Source of the DNA: SPDF01 sp963699825
Lineage (GTDB): Bacteria > Gemmatimonadota > Gemmatimonadetes > Gemmatimonadales > GWC2-71-9
Assembly (NCBI GenBank): GCA_963699825.1
Contig: CAVOVI010000010.1
Location: 124,001-188,000, forward strand
Length of the DNA: 64,000 bases
Direction: 5' to 3'
Part shown: positions 1-10,881 of the stretch, piece by piece
Position numbering within the stretch: the stretch's first letter is position 1
Layout: every line of letters begins with the position of its first letter
Position numbers and translations under genes: made by a program
Notes under the pieces: model-generated
Databases searched by the model: none
What the model was told of the DNA's origin: nothing
The model's input: the letters and a program-made list of their open reading frames with translations, nothing else

Positions 1-76
1 CCGGAGAGTTCGTGGCGCCGTAGCTGGTACAGCCGGCGAGTAGTGCGACGGCGAGCAGACCGATCGTTCTGCGCAT
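1..76 (-). CDS. Lipoprotein, N-terminal fragment (cut by window edge)
   Basis: Only the first 25 codons are present. They read as a lipoprotein signal peptide: a short Arg-rich n-region (MRRT), a hydrophobic core, and a lipobox LAGC at about residues 13-16, so the mature protein should begin at the lipidated Cys. A GGAG motif lies about 8 nt before the ATG on the minus strand, which supports this start. The protein is therefore membrane-anchored on the periplasmic side. Its function cannot be judged because the rest lies outside the window. It is divergent from the MscS gene that starts at 242. Confidence 0.6.
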   Translation of the reverse strand, partial: MRRTIGLLAVALLAGCTSYGATNSP

Positions 77-241
77 GGGGGCTCCGGTGTAAAGGATGCC
101 ATAGGCTACCGCCCGGTTTCGCCTCCCGCTAGGGGGCGGATGGCTCCCGACCGATGCGCTCCCTCGCTGTTGCCCCTCTGCTTCCCATCGGCTAGCCTCC
201 ATGCATCGTTCATTGGCCGTCTTCCCGACTTGAGAGTCCCC

Positions 242-1887
242 ATGCGCGCACTCTGCCTCGCCCTGAGCATTCTCGGTGCTTCGACCGCTGGAGCGCAGGA
301 CTCCGCCACCGTGCGCCGGTCGCCGTCACTCCTGTCGGAATCGGTCTCGGTGGGGGGAGACTCCGCCGTGCTCTCGGTGGGCAACCGGACCGTGTTCGTG
401 TTCCGGGCGGGCGTCGGGTCGCTGAAGGCCGCCGATCGGGCTGAGATGGCGATGGACCGGATCAAGCGGGCGCAGCGGCCGGGGGACGACTCGATCCGTG
501 TCATTCGCGACACGCTGGGCGCCATCATCCTCGTCAACAACACCCCGGTCTTCGTCGTGACGGCGGACGACCTGCTTCCCGCCGACTCCCTGGTGCCTGA
601 GGTGGCGGCCCTCGGTGTCATCGCCAGCCTGCGGGAGGGGCTCGGCGCCGCTGAGGAGGCGCTCAACCTCAAGGCGCTCGCGATCGGCGCGGTCTCGGTC
701 GTCGCGGCAACGCGTCCTGCTCATCTTCCTGCTGCGCCTGCTGGGTCGGGCGCGGACCTGGTTGCTCGAGTTGTCGGCGCGCAAGCTGCCCCACCTCAAG
801 GTCCGAGGGGTGGAGCTGCTCTCGCCGAAGGGGCTGCGCCAGGGGATCCTTGTCACTCTTGAGCGACACTCTTCTGGACGATCGGCCTCCTGCTGACCTA
901 TGGCTGGATCACCTTCTCCCTCACCCGGTTCGCCTACACTCGGCCGTGGGGACTGGTGTTCGGTGGCTTCCTGGCCGACACCGCCTCTCGTATCGGGCTG
1001 TCCATCCTGCACTCGATTCCCAACCTGATCACCATCGGGCTGATCTTCCTGGCGGCACGGGGCATCCTCGTGCTGCTCAACCGGCTGTTCGACGCCGTGG
1101 AAGAGGGTCGCATCAGCATTCTCGGCCTCCATCCCGGATACGATCGGGGCCACCCGGCGCATCGTGACGGCCATCCTCTGGCTGTTCGCGCTCGCGTCGG
1201 CCTACCCGCTCGTGCCGGGGCGGAGTCGGACGGCGTTCAAGGGCATCTCGGTGCTTGCCGGCGTGCTGGTCACGTTCGGCTCGGCGGGCCTGGTCGGACA
1301 GGCGATGAGCGGGCTGCTGCTGATGTACGCGCGCGGCTTCAAGGTGGGCGACTTCATCCAGGCGGGGACGACGGAAGGGGTCGTGGTCGAACTCGGCCTG
1401 CTCTCCACCCGGATCCGGAACGGAGCCAACGAGTTCATCCTGGTGCCCGAACAGCACGATGGTGAGCGGGTCGATCGTGGACTACAGCGCCGCGGGACGC
1501 GAGGGACGGTCGCTCTTCGTGCGGGCGTCCGTCACCATCGGGTACGACACGCCGTGGCGGCGGATCCACGAACTGCTCGAGGCGGCCGGTGCCAAGCTGG
1601 AGGGCGCGCTGAAGACGCCGGCGCCGTTCGTGCTGCAGCGGGCGCTGAACGACTTCTATGTGCACTACGAGGTGTTCGTGCCGATCGACTCGGCGGAAGC
1701 GGTGAATCTCCCGCGGTTGCGGAGCAGTCTCCACTCGCTGATCCAGGACACCTTCTGGGAGGCGGGCCAGGAGATCACGTCGCCGCACTTCTACGCGCTG
1801 CGGGACGGGAACACCGTCACCATTCCGCCCGAGTTCCGGCCGAAGGAGCCGGCGCCGTCGTTCCGGGTGGACGTCAACCCGACGTAG
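242..1887 (+). CDS. MscS-family mechanosensitive channel (frameshifted)
   Basis: This is a membrane channel of the MscS family, which releases ions and small solutes under membrane tension. The start at 242 gives a cleavable signal peptide ending near GAQ. Several transmembrane segments follow, and then the MscS core with a Gly/Ala-rich pore helix region (GSAGLVGQAMSGLL) and the beta domain that begins VGDFIQAG. The C-terminal region (SIVDYSAAGREGRSLFV onward) resembles the MscS alpha/beta domain. The reading frame changes near 710, 865, 1125 and 1447. At 1447 one extra G sits between VP and NST. With these corrected the protein is about 547 aa, a long-N-terminus subtype. The shifts look like sequence errors because the protein signal continues smoothly across each. 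A strong terminator follows. Confidence 0.75.
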
Positions 1888-1908
1888 TCAGCGGTGGGTC
1901 CAGGTGTG

Positions 1909-1943
1909 CGGGGCGTCTCCTTCGGGGGCCGCCCCGTTTTTTT
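1909..1943 (+). terminator. Intrinsic terminator with UUCG tetraloop
   Basis: The arms CGGGGCG (1909-1915) and CGCCCCG (1930-1936) pair perfectly. An inner CUCC/GGGG extension closes a UUCG tetraloop, and seven T residues (1937-1943) follow. It lies 22 nt after the MscS stop codon and should end that transcript. Confidence 0.85.
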
Positions 1944-2016
1944 GTGCCCACTCGCGGCGTGCCGAGTACACGCGTTCGCGGCGAAGGCTCAGTTTCGCCG
2001 AGCATGAGACGAGGGA

Positions 2017-2429
2017 ATGCCGGAGATGAGGGAGGGTCGGAGATTCGCACATGGGTATCTGCGGCAGGATGAGGCTGCGACGAGTCGGGTCATTGGCGCT
2101 GCCGTCGCGGTCCATCGTGCGCTCGGACCTGGCTTCGGTGAATCAGTGTACCATCGAGCACTTGGAATTGGAATTCAAACTGCGGGGGATCTCGTTCGCG
2201 AGCGAGATCGAAGCTGAGGTCACGTACGGCGGTATCATCGTGTGGCCGTCATCGCCTCGACATGCGTCGCTTCCGGGGGGATCGTGGTGGAGCTCAAGGC
2301 GGTGCACGTCGCTGGATCGCCGTGCACTATTCCCAGATACGCTCCTACCTGAAGGCCACGCACCTCTCGATCGGGCTGCTGCTCAACTTCGCCGCGACTC
2401 GCCTCGTGGTCAAACGCGTCTCGTTCTGA
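2017..2429 (+). pseudogene. GxxExxY family protein, broken
   Basis: Pieces of one GxxExxY-family protein (Pfam PF13366 type, function unproven, nuclease-like fold proposed) are spread over all three frames. In order they are the N-terminal VHRALGPGFGESVY, then LELEFKLRGISFASEIE, then RHRLDM, then GGIVVELKAVHV, and finally SYLKATHLSIGLLLNF ending at the TGA at 2427-2429. Joining them needs about four single-base corrections in 410 bases, for example an extra G near 2164 and an extra T near 2242. That density is higher than in neighbouring genes, so this may be a genuine pseudogene and not only sequence error. The family is often scattered as single genes in variable regions. Confidence 0.65.
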
Positions 2430-2564
2430 ACGGAGCTTCGAATGCGGCTCTCTGTTCCGACCTTCCATCGCTTCCGGCATTCCCTCGTCTCCTGGTCCGT
2501 CGCGCAGAATCCGATCCGTGTTGACGCGTCGCAGGGATGACGGTTCGCGCCATGGATCCGTCGC

Positions 2565-2570
2565 TATCGT
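2565..2570 (+). promoter_or_regulatory. Candidate -10 element, leaderless yraN
   Basis: The hexamer TATCGT ends 5 nt before the ATG at 2576 and there is no Shine-Dalgarno sequence. The spacing would place the transcription start at or next to the start codon. No good -35 box is visible. Confidence 0.3.
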
Positions 2571-2575
2571 GTCCC

Positions 2576-2990
2576 ATGACCACCCGCCGATTCATCCCGA
2601 CCCGGAGTGGGAGGACGCCCGCCAGCTCCGGGGCCTCGCCGGGCGAGCACGCCGCCATCGCCTACCTGACCTCCTGTGGCTGGTCGGTCGAGGCGCACCG
2701 CTTCAAGCTCGGCCGCCACGACCTCGATCTCATCGTCCGGCGGGGGTCGATCGTGGCCTTCGTCGAGGTGAAGACCCGCCGCTCGACCACCTTCGGGCTG
2801 GCCGCCGAGGCCGTGGGGTGGAGGAAGCAACGGACCCTGAGTCGGGTGGCCGAGCTCTGGCGCCTTCGCTACGGGCGTCCCAGCGACACCTATCGCTTTG
2901 ATCTTGTGTGCGGTTACGGACGCCGGAAATGGCCGGATGGAGGTCGAACACCTGGCCGATGCCTGGCGTTTGGAACGGAGGAAGGGATGA
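2576..2990 (+). CDS. YraN/UPF0102 family nuclease-like protein (frameshifted)
   Basis: YraN-family proteins have a restriction-endonuclease-like fold and are predicted to act on DNA, but their role is unknown. The diagnostic part is here: GEHAAIAYLTSCGW, then the acidic motif GRHDLDLIV, then VAFVEVKTRR with the catalytic-type E-x-K. The usual GEID motif is changed to GRHD followed by LDL. Near 2908 the frame shifts, apparently by an inserted T after GTG. In the corrected frame the protein continues AVTDAGNGRMEVEHLADAW and stops at 2990, giving about 137 aa, which is normal for the family. The uncorrected frame runs on to an unlikely AT-rich tail. The ATG at 2576 is preferred over the ATG at 2537 because the family motif begins soon after it. 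Confidence 0.8.
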
Positions 2991-3001
2991 AATGTATCAA
3001 A

Positions 3002-3020
3002 GTGACTCAAAATGAGCCAC
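3002..3020. promoter_or_regulatory. 19-bp dyad upstream of recA
   Basis: GTGACTCA-AAA-TGAGCCAC is an inverted repeat with 7 of 8 positions paired (8 of 8 if a G-U pair is allowed). It lies 12 nt after the corrected yraN stop and 11 nt before the candidate recA -35 box, in an unusually AT-rich pocket. It could be a weak terminator for yraN (ATTTTG follows) or an operator for recA. The sequence does not decide between these. Confidence 0.4.
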
Positions 3021-3030
3021 ATTTTGCCTA

Positions 3031-3059
3031 TTGCTTCGGCACCTGTTCGGTTGTATTGT
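3031..3059 (+). promoter_or_regulatory. Candidate sigma-70 promoter of recA
   Basis: TTGCTT (3031-3036) and TATTGT (3054-3059) are separated by 17 bp in an AT-rich intergenic stretch. The transcript would begin about 50 nt before the recA ATG. I see neither an E. coli type CTG-N8-CAG box nor a GAAC-N4-GTTC box here, so SOS control is not evident. Confidence 0.5.
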
Positions 3060-3115
3060 TGTCCGTGATTGAGTGAATCAAAATCATCCATTTCCACATC
3101 TGGAGCGCGAGTCAC

Positions 3116-4191
3116 ATGGCCAACGAAGACAAGAAGCAGGAAAAGCTCGAGGGTGAACGCCGCAAGGCCCTGAACCTCGCCATCTCCCAGATCGAGAAGC
3201 AGCTGGGCAAGGGGTCCATCATGCGGATGGGGAGCGAGTCGCCCCGGGTGCAGATCGCCGCCATCTCGACCGGGGCCATCAATCTCGACGCCGCCACCGG
3301 CGTGGGCGGCATTCCCCGCGGGCCGCATCACCGAGATCTACGGCCCCGAGTCGTCCGGCAAGACGACCCTCTGTCTCCACGTGGCCGCCAACGTCCAGAA
3401 GGCCGGCGGAGTCGCCGCCTACGTCGACGCCGAGCATGCGCTCGATGTCGAGTACGCCCAGAAGCTCGGCGTGGACATCGACAACCTGCTGGTCTCCCAG
3501 CCGGACACCGGCGAGCAGGCGCTCGAGATCGTGGAAATCCTGGTGCGTTCCGGCGCGGTGGACCTCATCATCATCGACTCGGTGGCGGCGCTGGTGCCCA
3601 AGGCCGAAATCGAGGGCGAAATGGGCGACAGCCACATGGGCCTGCAGGCCCGGCTCATGAGCCAGGCGCTGCGCAAGCTGGCCGGCGGCGATCAACCGCT
3701 CGAGCTGCTCGGTGGTGTTCATCAACCAGCTCCGCGAGAAGATCGGCGTCATGTTCGGCAATCCCGAGACCACCACCGGCGGCAAGGCGCTGAAGTTCTA
3801 CGCCTCGCTCCGGCTCGACATCCGGCGCATCGGGCCGGTCAAGGAGCGGGAGGCGGTCATCGGCAACCACGTTCGCGTCAAGGTGGTCAAGAACAAGGTC
3901 GCGCCGCCGTTCAAGCAGGCCGAGTTCGACATCATGTTCGACGAGGGGATCAGCCACACCTCCCTCCTGGTGGACATCGCCTCCGAGGCGAACATCATCC
4001 AGAAGTCAGGCGCCTGGTACTCCTACGGTGACCAGCGGATCGGGCAGGGCCGGGAGAACGCGAAGCTCTTCCTCCGCGACAACGAGGCGCTGATGCTCGA
4101 GATCGAGGCCAAGGTCAAGGACCTCCTCGGCATGGGCTCCAGTGGGACCGAACCGGTGGCGGTCGCGGCTGGGGAAGGGGACGATGAATAG
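3116..4191 (+). CDS. recA: Recombinase RecA (two frameshifts)
   Basis: RecA forms ATP-dependent filaments on single-stranded DNA, drives strand exchange, and stimulates LexA-type self-cleavage. The N-terminal segment carries ALNLAISQIEKQLGKGSIMR. The Walker A loop GPESSGKTT follows, then the Walker B region LIIIDSVAALVPKAE, the L1/L2 region with MSQALRKLAG, and the VVFINQLREKIGVMFGNPET motif. The C-terminus is short and acidic (GEGDDE). The frame shifts +1 near 3317 (extra G in PRGRITEIYG) and near 3690 (extra G in LAGAINRSS). Corrected length is about 357 aa, normal for RecA. An essential-type gene with two compensable insertions points to sequence error. A GGAG motif precedes the ATG. recX overlaps the 3' end by 8 nt. 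Confidence 0.95.
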
Positions 4192-4836
4192 CCCGGCTCC
4201 GCGGGTCGTCACGGCCATCGAGCCGGACCCGCGGAAGCCCGGTGTCATGCGGGTGCACGTCGACGGCCAGCCCTATTGCGCCGTCCCCGCCGCTGCGCAT
4301 CGGGCGAGCCGGGGTCGCCGTCGGTGCCGAGCTCTCGCCCGGAACGGCTCGACCTGCTGGACGAACTCGCCGACGAGGAGGGGGCCTTCCGGACCCTCCT
4401 CCGGGCCCTGGAACGTCGTTCCTACGCCCGGCGCGACCTCGGTCGGAGGCTGGTGAGGAAGGGGCATCGGCAGGCGGCGGTGGAGGCCGCCCTGGAGCGC
4501 GCCGCCGGGCTGGGGCTGCTCGATGACGCGGCGTACGCCCGGAACTACGTGGAGACGCGATCGGCCCGGGGGCGCGGTCCCGGCCGCCTGCTCCGGGATC
4601 TCCTCGGCATGGGGGTCGAGCGGCATGTCATCGAGGCCGCCATTGCCGAGCAGTGGCCCCCTGAGGTCGATCGGTCCGCCATGCCCCGGGCGCTGGCGGC
4701 CAAGCGGGCGCGACAGCTGGGCGAGCTGCCCCGGGAGGCCAAGCGCCGCCGGCTGACGGCCTACCTGGCCCGGCGGGGCTTCACGGGCTCCGACGTCCGG
4801 GAGGCCATCCAGGAGGCACTCGCCATCCCATCCTGA
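4184..4836 (+). CDS. recX: Regulatory protein RecX (two frameshifts)
   Basis: RecX binds RecA filaments and modulates their activity. The start ATG at 4184 overlaps the recA stop, a typical recA-recX arrangement with coupled translation. The C-terminal two thirds is clear: LDLLDELADEEGAFRTLLRALERRSYARRDLGRRL, then LGLLDDAAYARNYVETR and repeated three-helix RecX units up to the stop. The first 45 residues are spread over three frames. There are single extra bases near 4285 (PPLRIG) and near 4342 (SPERLDLL). Corrected length is about 216 aa. Confidence 0.85.
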
Positions 4837-4856
4837 TGGCGGCGCCAGTCCCGGCT

Positions 4857-4862
4857 TATATT
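4857..4862 (+). promoter_or_regulatory. Candidate -10 element, leaderless alaS
   Basis: TATATT sits 6 nt before the alaS ATG at 4869, in the 32-nt gap after recX. There is no Shine-Dalgarno sequence. This spacing would put the transcription start on the start codon. The -35 region is weak. Confidence 0.5.
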
Positions 4863-4868
4863 TCGGGG

Positions 4869-7516
<2,648 letters not shown>

Positions 7517-7520
<4 letters not shown>

Positions 7521-7816
7521 CGGACGCAGCGACCTGGTTCGCGGCGCGCACGGCTGGCGCGCCCCCGACGCTCCGATCACGTGCGGAGGAGTACCTCGCA
7601 CGGACGACGCCAGGCGGAGACGTGGCATCGCGACTGGCCGAGGCGGCCGCCCTGGCGTTGCACGAGGCGCTCGGCCAGGACAGGTCACGTTCGACGGCAC
7701 TCGCGCTCCTGACCGCCGACAGCCTCGTAACGCTGGCGTTGCTGGCCAAGGCCGAGGCGGCCCCGGCTGATCTTGAGCGCTTTGCCGCCGACATCGTGGG
7801 CACCGCGGCCGCGTGA
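7517..7816 (+). CDS. Small helical protein of unknown function
   Basis: I do not recognise this 99-residue protein. It is rich in Ala, Leu, Glu and Arg, is predicted mostly helical, and has no signal peptide, transmembrane segment or Cys/His cluster. It is translationally coupled on both sides: its ATG overlaps the alaS stop (ATGA), and its stop overlaps the GTG of the next gene (GTGA). That, and the absence of any frame break, argue that it is a real gene. It may be a small partner of one of its neighbours, but nothing in the sequence shows which. Confidence 0.65.
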
Positions 7817-8577
7817 TCGATCTCCATAATCATCTTCTGCCCGGCGTGGACGACGGCTCACGAAGCGTCGCGCAATCCCTTCGAGTGTTGGGCGCCTTTG
7901 CGGAGCAGGGGGTCACTTCGGTCTGCTTGACGCCCCACCTGCTTGCCAGCGACGCGGCGGGCGGCCGCCCCGCTGATCACGACCTGGCATTCGCGGCCCT
8001 CCTCGCGGCGGCACCCACGAGTCCTCGGCTCCACCGTGGGGCCGAGATCATGCTGGATCGTCCGCTTCCCGAGAGCGTGGCCAAGCACCGGAGCGTCACC
8101 CTCAACGGCACCCAGTATGTCCTCGTGGAGTTCACGCGGATGGTGACCTTCCAGGCGGCCGCCGCTGCCCTGGCGCACGTGGTCGAGATCGGGCTCACCC
8201 CCGTCTTGGCCCATCCCGAGCGCTACGCCTGCTGTACGCCGGAGGTCGTGAAGCGCTGGCGGGCCCTCGGGGCGCTGATGCAGGTGGACGGAACCACACT
8301 CGCCAGCGGCCGCGGGCGCGGGGAACGCGCGCGCGCGCTGCTCGCAGAGGGACTGGCGGACATCCTTGCTGGGGACAACCACGGCGACGACCGGACCCTG
8401 GCGACCGCCCGGGATTTCCTCAGCCAGCATGAAGGCACGCTCCAGGCCGACCTGCTCCTCGACGTCAATCCGGCCGCGATTCTGGCGGGGAATCTGACCG
8501 AGGAGGTGCCGGCGCTGGCCCTGCGCACCAACCTTCTCTCGCGCTTGCGGAACCTGCTCACGGAGAGCGACCAATGA
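7813..8577 (+). CDS. PHP-family tyrosine phosphatase, CpsB/YwqE-like
   Basis: This is a 254-aa metal-dependent phosphatase of the PHP superfamily, related to CpsB/YwqE, which dephosphorylates tyrosine kinases that control capsule or exopolysaccharide export. Metal ligands are visible in the N-terminal MIDLHNHLLPGVDDGSRS (HxH), in TPHLL, in the Glu of RGAEIMLD, in AHPERY, and in the C-terminal GDNHGDD. The usual enzyme is about 250 aa. The GTG start is chosen because HNHLLPG follows directly and because it overlaps the preceding stop by 4 nt. No partner kinase is seen in the window, but sugar genes follow. Confidence 0.8.
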   Translation: MIDLHNHLLPGVDDGSRSVAQSLRVLGAFAEQGVTSVCLTPHLLASDAAGGRPADHDLAFAALLAAAPTSPRLHRGAEIMLDRPLPESVAKHRSVTLNGTQYVLVEFTRMVTFQAAAAALAHVVEIGLTPVLAHPERYACCTPEVVKRWRALGALMQVDGTTLASGRGRGERARALLAEGLADILAGDNHGDDRTLATARDFLSQHEGTLQADLLLDVNPAAILAGNLTEEVPALALRTNLLSRLRNLLTESDQ

Positions 8578-9146
8578 GCGATGCACATATCGCGGCGGGC
8601 CTGCGCACGCTGGCCCGGCTGGCGGAGTCCACCACCGCACTTGCCGGCGAGGCACAGCGGATCGCCGAGACGTACGTTCGGACGCTGCGTGGCGGGGGCA
8701 CCATCTATTTCGCGGGGAATGGCGGCAGTGCCGCGGACGCCCAGCATCTGGCCACCGAATTCGTGGTACGCTACGCGAAGACGCGACGGCCGCTGGCGGC
8801 GGTGGCTCTGACCACCGACACCTCGCTGCTGCTCGCGGCAGGGAATGATCTGGGATTCGACCAGGTCTTTGCGCGACAGGTGGAGGCGCTCTGCCGGCCG
8901 GGGGACCTGCTCGTCCTGCACAGCACCAGTGGCGCCAGCCCCAACCTGCTGCGCGCCGCCGAGGCGGCCCGGGCCAAGGGGGTGCCCACGGTGGCATTCC
9001 TCGGCAAGGGCGGGGGTGCACTTGCCGGGATGGTGGATCAGTCGTTCATCGTCGCTGCCGACGAGACCAGTCACATCCAGGAGATCCATCTCGCGGTCGA
9101 GCACCTGATCGTGGAAGTGGTGGAACAGGAGCTTGGTCATGGCTGA
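8574..9146 (+). CDS. gmhA: Phosphoheptose isomerase
   Basis: This SIS-domain enzyme converts sedoheptulose 7-phosphate to D-glycero-D-manno-heptose 7-phosphate, the first step towards ADP-heptose for LPS core. The 190-aa length is typical. Motifs include YFAGNGGSAADAQHLATEF, the sugar-phosphate Ser/Thr loop HSTSGASPN, FLGKGGG, and the C-terminal helix QEIHLAVEHLIVEVVE with catalytic Glu and His. The ATG overlaps the previous stop by 4 nt. The kinase of the same pathway, rfaE1, lies at 34310-35309, but no gmhB or rfaE2 is in the window. Confidence 0.88.
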   Translation: MSDAHIAAGLRTLARLAESTTALAGEAQRIAETYVRTLRGGGTIYFAGNGGSAADAQHLATEFVVRYAKTRRPLAAVALTTDTSLLLAAGNDLGFDQVFARQVEALCRPGDLLVLHSTSGASPNLLRAAEAARAKGVPTVAFLGKGGGALAGMVDQSFIVAADETSHIQEIHLAVEHLIVEVVEQELGHG

Positions 9147-9904
9147 CGCACTCAACTTCCCGGCGGGCACCGTCGCGCTGGTCACCGGCGGTTCGCGCGG
9201 GATCGGACGCGCCACCGCGATGCTCCTCGCGCGCCTCGGCGCGGATGTCGGCGTGACCTGGCACACGCGCAAGGCGGACGCCGAGGATGTGACGCGGGAG
9301 ATTCGTGCGATGGGCCGCAAGGCCTTCGCCGCCGGAGGTGACCTCGGCGACCCCGCCGTCGTCGAGCGGGTGTTCCGGGAATTCAAGGCCTGCTTCGGCC
9401 GGCTCGACTATTTCGTGGCGAATGCCGGTGTCTGGCCGGTCGCGGAGGTCGCGCTCAGGGACATGGATGATGCACGGTGGCGGTCGGTCCTGACCGCCAA
9501 CCTGGATGCGGTGTTCCTCACGACTCGCGCCGCGCTTCGCCTGATGGGACCGGGTGGCCGCGTCGTCCTCGTCGGCAGCACGGCGGGGCAGCGCGGCGAG
9601 GGGTTCCACGCCGACTATGCCGCGAGCAAGGGGGCGTTGATATCGCTCGACCAAGTCGCTGGCGGTCGAATGCGCGCCGGACATCACGGTCAACTGCGTG
9701 GCCCCGGGCTGGGTGGACACCGAGATGGCCGCCGAACCCTATGCCGACGGGGGCCGTGCGCGCATCGAGCAGGGGATCCCCCTCGGCCGTGTCGCCAGTG
9801 CCGACGATATCGCCGGCCCGATCGCCTTCCTGCTCAGCGACCTCGCCCGGCATGTCACCGGCGAAGTCCTGAACGTGAACGGCGGAAGCGTGTTGTGTGG
9901 CTGA
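9139..9904 (+). CDS. Short-chain dehydrogenase/reductase, FabG-like (frameshifted)
   Basis: This is an NAD(P)-dependent oxidoreductase of the classical SDR family. It has the Rossmann glycine motif TGGSRGIGRA, the NAG-type motif VANAGVW, a Ser in VLVGSTAG, the catalytic Y-x-x-x-K in DYAASKGAL, and the C-terminal HVTGEVLNVNGG. The substrate cannot be told; it resembles 3-oxoacyl-ACP reductases, but the gmhA neighbour leaves a sugar substrate open. There is an extra G near 9651, after SLTKSLAVE begins; correcting it gives about 254 aa. The ATG at 9139 overlaps the end of gmhA. Confidence 0.8.
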
Positions 9905-10880
9905 CCTCGGGCATGGTGTGATTCACCTCATCTTCACCGGCGGCACGATCTCGATGCGGCAGTCCGCCGAAGCGGGAGGGGCAGTGCCGGCTCTCGACGG
10001 CGCCTCCCTGGTCGGCTTGGCCCCCGAGCTCGCCTCGCTTGGCCCGATCACCGTGGAGGACTGGGGGCGGTATCCGGCCTCGCACATGGGGCTTGACCGG
10101 CTCTGGGCGATGCGGAACCGCATTGCGGAGGTGGCGTCGTCCGGAGCGGCGAGGGGGATCGTCGTCACGCACGGGACCGACACACTCGAGGAGACCGCCT
10201 ACCTGCTGGCCCGGACCCTCGATCCTGCCATTCCCGTCGTCGTGACCGGCGCGATGCGCACCTCCGAGGAACCGAACTGGGACGGCCGCAAGAACCTGAC
10301 GGACAGCGCGCTGGTCGCGGGCGCAAGCCAGAGCCGTGGCCGCGGGACGATGGTCGTCTTTCATGGAACGGTGCTGAGCGGCCTGGAAGCGGTGAAGACC
10401 GACGCCGGTGACGTGGACACCTTCCATGCGCCGCGAGGGCTTCCGCTGGGAGCCGTGGGGGAGCAGGCTGTCCATTATGCCATTGATGGCCGCCGTGCGG
10501 CGCCGCTCCCCGTCTTTCCCGAGGCGCTGACCGCGCGCGTCGCGATGGTGTCCGCTGTCGTCGGTGACCGTGGCGCGCTCGTCGACGCCGCACGGGAGAC
10601 GCACGATGGACTCGTGCTGGTCGCGTTCGGGCGCGGCAACATGCCGCCGGCGCTTGCAGCGGCCGCCCAGCGCTGGCTCGACGAGGGGAAGCCGGTGGTC
10701 CTGGCCACTCGCTGCTACACCGGCGAGGTCCTTCCGATCTATGCCTTCGAGGGGGGAGGCGCCCGCCTCCTGCAGGCCGGAGCCATTGCGGCCGGGCCGC
10801 GCGCACCGTCGCAGGCGTGGATGGAGCTCGTGGTAACCTGCTCGGCGGGCCTCCCCTTCGGTGCCGGGATGGAGGCGTGA
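9897..10880 (+). CDS. L-asparaginase (type I/II classic fold)
   Basis: The enzyme hydrolyses L-asparagine to aspartate and ammonia. The 327-aa protein has both catalytic threonine motifs of the classical family: IFTGGTISM near the N-terminus, and THGTDTLEETAY at about residues 93-104. The TGAMRTSEE loop follows. No signal peptide is present, so it is probably cytoplasmic. The GTG start overlaps the SDR stop by 8 nt and no Met lies close by. A second, unrelated asparaginase family member is encoded at 35468-36506. Confidence 0.88.
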   Translation: MADLGHGVIHLIFTGGTISMRQSAEAGGAVPALDGASLVGLAPELASLGPITVEDWGRYPASHMGLDRLWAMRNRIAEVASSGAARGIVVTHGTDTLEETAYLLARTLDPAIPVVVTGAMRTSEEPNWDGRKNLTDSALVAGASQSRGRGTMVVFHGTVLSGLEAVKTDAGDVDTFHAPRGLPLGAVGEQAVHYAIDGRRAAPLPVFPEALTARVAMVSAVVGDRGALVDAARETHDGLVLVAFGRGNMPPALAAAAQRWLDEGKPVVLATRCYTGEVLPIYAFEGGGARLLQAGAIAAGPRAPSQAWMELVVTCSAGLPFGAGMEA

Positions 10881-10881
10881 C

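Noticed and set aside
2990..3116. LexA/SOS box upstream of recA
   Set aside because: Neither the E. coli nor the Gram-positive or alphaproteobacterial consensus occurs. Only the unrelated 19-bp dyad is seen.
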